Of a stretch of 17,147 nucleotides of DNA, positions 14,459 to 17,147 are shown piece by piece. The notes under the pieces were generated by a model, which was given only the letters and a program-made list of their open reading frames with translations, was not told where the DNA came from and did no database searches. The position numbers and the translations under genes were made by a program. This DNA comes from Thermoanaerobaculales bacterium (lineage in GTDB: Bacteria > Acidobacteriota > Thermoanaerobaculia > Thermoanaerobaculales > Sulfomarinibacteraceae): NCBI GenBank assembly GCA_025456385.1, contig JALOKS010000104.1:1-17147 (forward strand), given 5' to 3'. Numbering within the stretch: the stretch's first letter is position 1; every line of letters begins with the position of its first letter.

Positions 14459-16237
14459 ATGCGCGAGCTCGAGCCGGGTCCGCTGCACGACGGGCCGCCG
14501 GACGAGGGCTGGGGCTGGATCCGCATCGACCGCCTGCGGCTCGACGACGGCAGCGACCTCCTGCCGGGTCTCGAGTTCGTCCAGCCCGACGACGGCAACC
14601 CCGACGACCGCACCGTCGCCCGGGTGCCGCTGCCGCGCGAGGTGCCGCCCGGCGACGCGGTCGAGCTCGAGATCGCGTTCACCGCCCGGCTGCCGCAGGT
14701 CGTGTCGCGCACCGGCTCCGCGGGAGACTTCCACCTGGCCGGCCAGTGGTTCCCCAAGCTCGGCGTCTTCGAGGGCGAACGCGGCTGGAGCTGTCACCAG
14801 TTCCACGCCGACTCGGAGTTCTACGCCGACTTCGGCAGCTACCGCCTGGCGGTCACCGTGCCCTCCGGCTGGGTGGTGGCCGCGAGCGGCGTCGAGCTCG
14901 GCCGCGAGTCCATCGGCGACGGCCGCGACACCGTTCGCTTTCGGGCCGACCGGGTGCACGACGTCGCCTGGTGCGCTGCGCCGCCCGAGCTCATGGAGGT
15001 GGTCGAGGCCGACTTCGAGCCCGGCCGCGACGTGCCGCCGGCCTGGCTCGCCCGGGCGCAGGCGCGCCTCGGCCTGAGCACGGCCGAGCTCGAGCTGCCG
15101 CCGATGGCACTGAGGCTGGTGCTGCCGCGCGCGCAGCGCGCCCTCGCCCCGCGGATGCTCCGTGCCGCGCGGCTCGCGGTCGCCTGGTTCGGCCTCCACT
15201 ACGGCGCCTACCCCTACCCCCAGCTCACCGTGGTGTCGCCGCCGCCGCAGGCCGCGGCGGCGGGCGCCATGGAGTACCCCACCTTCATCACGACCGGGGC
15301 CGACCGCCTCCACGCATGGCCGCCCTTCTCCTGGTCGTCCGCCATCGAGTCGGTGACGGCGCACGAGTTCGGGCACCAGTACTTCCAGGGCATCGTCGCG
15401 TCGAACGAGTTCGAGGAGGCCTGGCTCGACGAAGGCCTCGCCAGCTACGCCGAGATCGCGTGCCTCACCGACATCGCCGCCGACCGCCTGGTGCCGGAGA
15501 TCCGCGGCTACTCGTACTGGTCGGCGGAGCGCTTCGCGCTGGCGCACGCGAGCCGGCAGGTGACGCCCGGGACGAGGGCCTGGGAGTTCCCCGACGGGGA
15601 GAGCTACTACCTCGGCTCCTACACGAAGACCGCCCTCGCCCTCAAGAGCGTGGAGGGCCTGATCGGCGCCGAGGCCCTGGCGCGCGGCCTGCGCGCCTAC
15701 GTCGCGCGCCATGCCTTCGACCACCCGAGCGGCCGGGACCTCGTGGCGGCCCTCGGTGAGGCGGCCGGGCGCGACCTCGGCGCTTTCTTCGAGCAGGCCA
15801 TCTGGAGCGACGTGGAAGCCGACTGGGCGGTGGTGGGGGTGCGGCAGCGGGAGCGGCCCGCGGCTGCGGGCTCCGCCCCGAACGGACCAGCGGTGCAGCC
15901 CGCCGGCGCTCCCGAGGGGGCCGCGGCGCCGTGGCTGGTCGAGGTCGATCTCGTGCGGCGGGGCGGGTTCGTCGGCCCGGTGGAGGTCGAGCTGGGCTGG
16001 GCCGACGGCAGCCGCGAACGACGGACCTGGGACGGCGACGAGGCGTCGGTCTCGTGGCGGATCGGGAGCGCGCGGCGCCTCCGGCAGGTCGTCGTCGACC
16101 CGGACGGCGTCTGGGTTCTCGAGACGCGGCGCGCCGACAACTACTGGCGCGACCGCCCGGAACGTGGCTCCCACCCCCTGTGGTGGGTTCGCGAGGCCCT
16201 CGCTCTCGCCGGCCGCCTGCTCCTGAGGGTGGCCTGA
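14459..16237 (+). CDS. M1-family zinc metallopeptidase, 5' end apparently missing
   Basis: From 14459 the frame gives 592 residues with the gluzincin signature. HEFGH (residues 302-306) is followed exactly 18 residues later by Glu325 in WLDEGLASY, the zinc ligands His302, His306 and Glu325. The aminopeptidase-like GAMEYPTFITTG stretch lies before it (the GxMEN-type motif). The frame clearly codes upstream of this ATG: VDPAARRLDGAQKLRWTNTT is readable from about 14329 and is typical for the N-terminal domain. No ATG, GTG or TTG exists further upstream, and no signal peptide is present. The expected first about 30 residues therefore seem lost at a junction near 14300, directly beside the ribosome binding site of the divergent gene. 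The family is normally exported and cleaves N-terminal residues from peptides. The next gene starts at the base after its stop. Confidence 0.85.
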   Translation: MRELEPGPLHDGPPDEGWGWIRIDRLRLDDGSDLLPGLEFVQPDDGNPDDRTVARVPLPREVPPGDAVELEIAFTARLPQVVSRTGSAGDFHLAGQWFPKLGVFEGERGWSCHQFHADSEFYADFGSYRLAVTVPSGWVVAASGVELGRESIGDGRDTVRFRADRVHDVAWCAAPPELMEVVEADFEPGRDVPPAWLARAQARLGLSTAELELPPMALRLVLPRAQRALAPRMLRAARLAVAWFGLHYGAYPYPQLTVVSPPPQAAAAGAMEYPTFITTGADRLHAWPPFSWSSAIESVTAHEFGHQYFQGIVASNEFEEAWLDEGLASYAEIACLTDIAADRLVPEIRGYSYWSAERFALAHASRQVTPGTRAWEFPDGESYYLGSYTKTALALKSVEGLIGAEALARGLRAYVARHAFDHPSGRDLVAALGEAAGRDLGAFFEQAIWSDVEADWAVVGVRQRERPAAAGSAPNGPAVQPAGAPEGAAAPWLVEVDLVRRGGFVGPVEVELGWADGSRERRTWDGDEASVSWRIGSARRLRQVVVDPDGVWVLETRRADNYWRDRPERGSHPLWWVREALALAGRLLLRVA

Positions 16238-17147
16238 GTGGTCGCGGCGCCGTCACCCGCCGCCGGCCTCCGCCGGGCGCTCCGTCTGCCCGGCCTCGTG
16301 CTCGCCGGCTGGCTGGTGAGCGTCGTCGCCTGCGCGCCGGTGCTGCTGGGAGTTGTCGCCGCGACCGCGCGGGTGGGCGCCCACCTGCCGGCCGGGCCGC
16401 TGCCGGCGGGAGACGGCGCGCTCATCCTGCTCGAGACCCTGCGCCCGGTCGCGGGTACGCTCCTCGCCGCCGCGGCCTGGGGGCTGCTCGTGCTCGCCGC
16501 GTGGTCGGCGTTGGGGCGTGCCGCCGCCGTGCGCTGGTGGCTCGCCAACCCCGCGACGCGGTTTCGGCTCGCTGAGCTGGTTCGCGGCGGCGTGGGCCGG
16601 TGGTGGCGCCACCTCCGGCTGGCGCTGACCGCGGTGGCCGTGGTCGCGGGCGTGCTGACCGCGCTGTGGCTCCCCCTCTGGCGGCTCGCGGCGACGAGCT
16701 CGGGCGCGCTGGGTCCGGCGCTCGCCGCCGCCGCCGTCGTGTCCGCGGCCGTGCTCGCCGCGGGCTGGTCGGCTGCCCTCCACGGCGCCTGGCTGCTCGG
16801 CGGGTCCGGTCGGCGGTCAGCCCTCCTGGCCTGGCTGGGCGGCCTCGGCCGCAGCCTGCGCCGGCCGTGGGCCGCGCTCGCCCCGCTCCTGCTGTGGGCG
16901 GTGCCGGGCTTCGCGCTGCCGCTCGCGCCGCTCCTTATCGACAGCGCCGCCGCGCTGCCGCTTCTCGTCCTCACGACGCTGCTCGGGGCACTGTGCCGGC
17001 TCGCGCTGCTTTTCAGCTACGCCCCTGCGACAGCGGGCTCGAGCGAGGAATTCGGAAGTCGGAATTCGGAATTCGGAATGCCGCCCACCCACCCTCATGA
17101 GACCGAGGGGGTGGCTGGAAATTCCGAATTCCTCATTCCGAATTCTA
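16238..17147 (+). CDS. Six-helix membrane protein of unknown function (open at window end)
   Basis: GTG at 16238 directly follows the M1 stop, with GAGGGTGG upstream, so the two genes are probably cotranscribed. About 270 residues form six hydrophobic helices, for example LVLAGWLVSVVACAPVLLGV, LALTAVAVVAGVLTALWLPL and LPLLVLTTLLGALCRLALLF. I do not recognise the family, and Arg/Trp-rich loops are the only other feature. The frame then runs without a stop into the AATTC repeat from about 17050, adding a spurious tail (SSEEFGSRNSEFG). It stays open to the end of the window. Either the stop was lost by insertion of the repeat, or the real end lies beyond the window. Confidence 0.7.
   Translation, partial: MVAAPSPAAGLRRALRLPGLVLAGWLVSVVACAPVLLGVVAATARVGAHLPAGPLPAGDGALILLETLRPVAGTLLAAAAWGLLVLAAWSALGRAAAVRWWLANPATRFRLAELVRGGVGRWWRHLRLALTAVAVVAGVLTALWLPLWRLAATSSGALGPALAAAAVVSAAVLAAGWSAALHGAWLLGGSGRRSALLAWLGGLGRSLRRPWAALAPLLLWAVPGFALPLAPLLIDSAAALPLLVLTTLLGALCRLALLFSYAPATAGSSEEFGSRNSEFGMPPTHPHETEGVAGNSEFLIPNS
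17050..17147 (+). repeat. AATTC-unit palindromic repeat element, copy 2 (runs to window edge)
   Basis: The left array of AATTCGG/AGTCGG units (17050-17078) is followed by the core CCGCCCACCCACCC ... GGGGGTGGCTGG and then AATTCCG-type units (about 17121-17145). Compared with the reverse complement of copy 1, the arm-core borders match: GGAATG(A)CCGCCCACCC on the left and GTGGnnGGAAATTC on the right. The inner loop differs. It probably continues past the edge. Confidence 0.85.

Noticed and set aside
14039..16174. Minus-strand 711-codon frame opposite the M1 peptidase
   Set aside because: It is an antisense shadow; the plus-strand frame has exact zinc-ligand motifs.

Overview
This is a high-GC bacterial segment that begins in the 3' end of a 23S rRNA gene and ends inside a membrane-protein gene. 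The GWxTD-type secreted protein, the DUF481 outer-membrane protein, the M1-type secreted peptidase and a tripartite RND pump point to a diderm. GWxTD proteins are common in Acidobacteriota, so a lineage such as Thermoanaerobaculia is my best guess, but this is inference and not shown directly. The mixture of intact genes with several genes carrying deletion-like scars suggests a draft or metagenomic assembly, or real gene decay.

Layout. (1) 1-590, plus strand: end of an rRNA operon (23S 3' end, 5S, strong intrinsic terminator). (2) 589-1985, plus strand: a GWxTD-domain gene that has lost its start codon and about 15-20 internal codons. (3) 11241 down to about 1995, minus strand: a sensor histidine kinase (interrupted in its ATPase domain), then an efflux operon of TolC-like channel, membrane-fusion protein and 1118-residue RND permease with ATGA overlaps. 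Three small genes follow: a DUF2892/YgaP-type membrane protein, a PG0541-family transporter-associated protein, and an unannotated 29-codon membrane micro-ORF. (4) 11300-12681, plus strand: a DUF481 outer-membrane protein and MscL with a C-terminal zinc ribbon. (5) 12859-13398, minus strand: a periplasmic peroxiredoxin whose catalytic cysteine codon is UGA. (6) 13444-17147: an HU-type DNA-binding protein (plus), an unknown secreted protein (minus), an M1-family metallopeptidase and a six-helix membrane protein (both plus).

Most notable. The peroxiredoxin reads continuously through an in-frame UGA placed exactly at the peroxidatic position. An 8-bp hairpin with its apical loop 21 nt after the UGA follows, which fits a bacterial SECIS element, so this is very probably a selenoprotein. 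The 29-codon micro-ORF at the end of the efflux operon also ends in UGA, with an 8-bp hairpin whose loop is again 21 nt downstream and an open frame of 28 further codons. It is therefore a weaker, speculative second selenoprotein candidate.

The window also contains an AT-rich repeat family built of 7-nt AATTCNG units flanking a GC-rich core. One copy sits inside the efflux operon and a second, clearly related copy is at the right edge of the window. Two looser relatives lie elsewhere. Four places (about 590, 846, 9095 and 14300) look as if DNA is missing, and this should be checked against reads before calling the genes dead.
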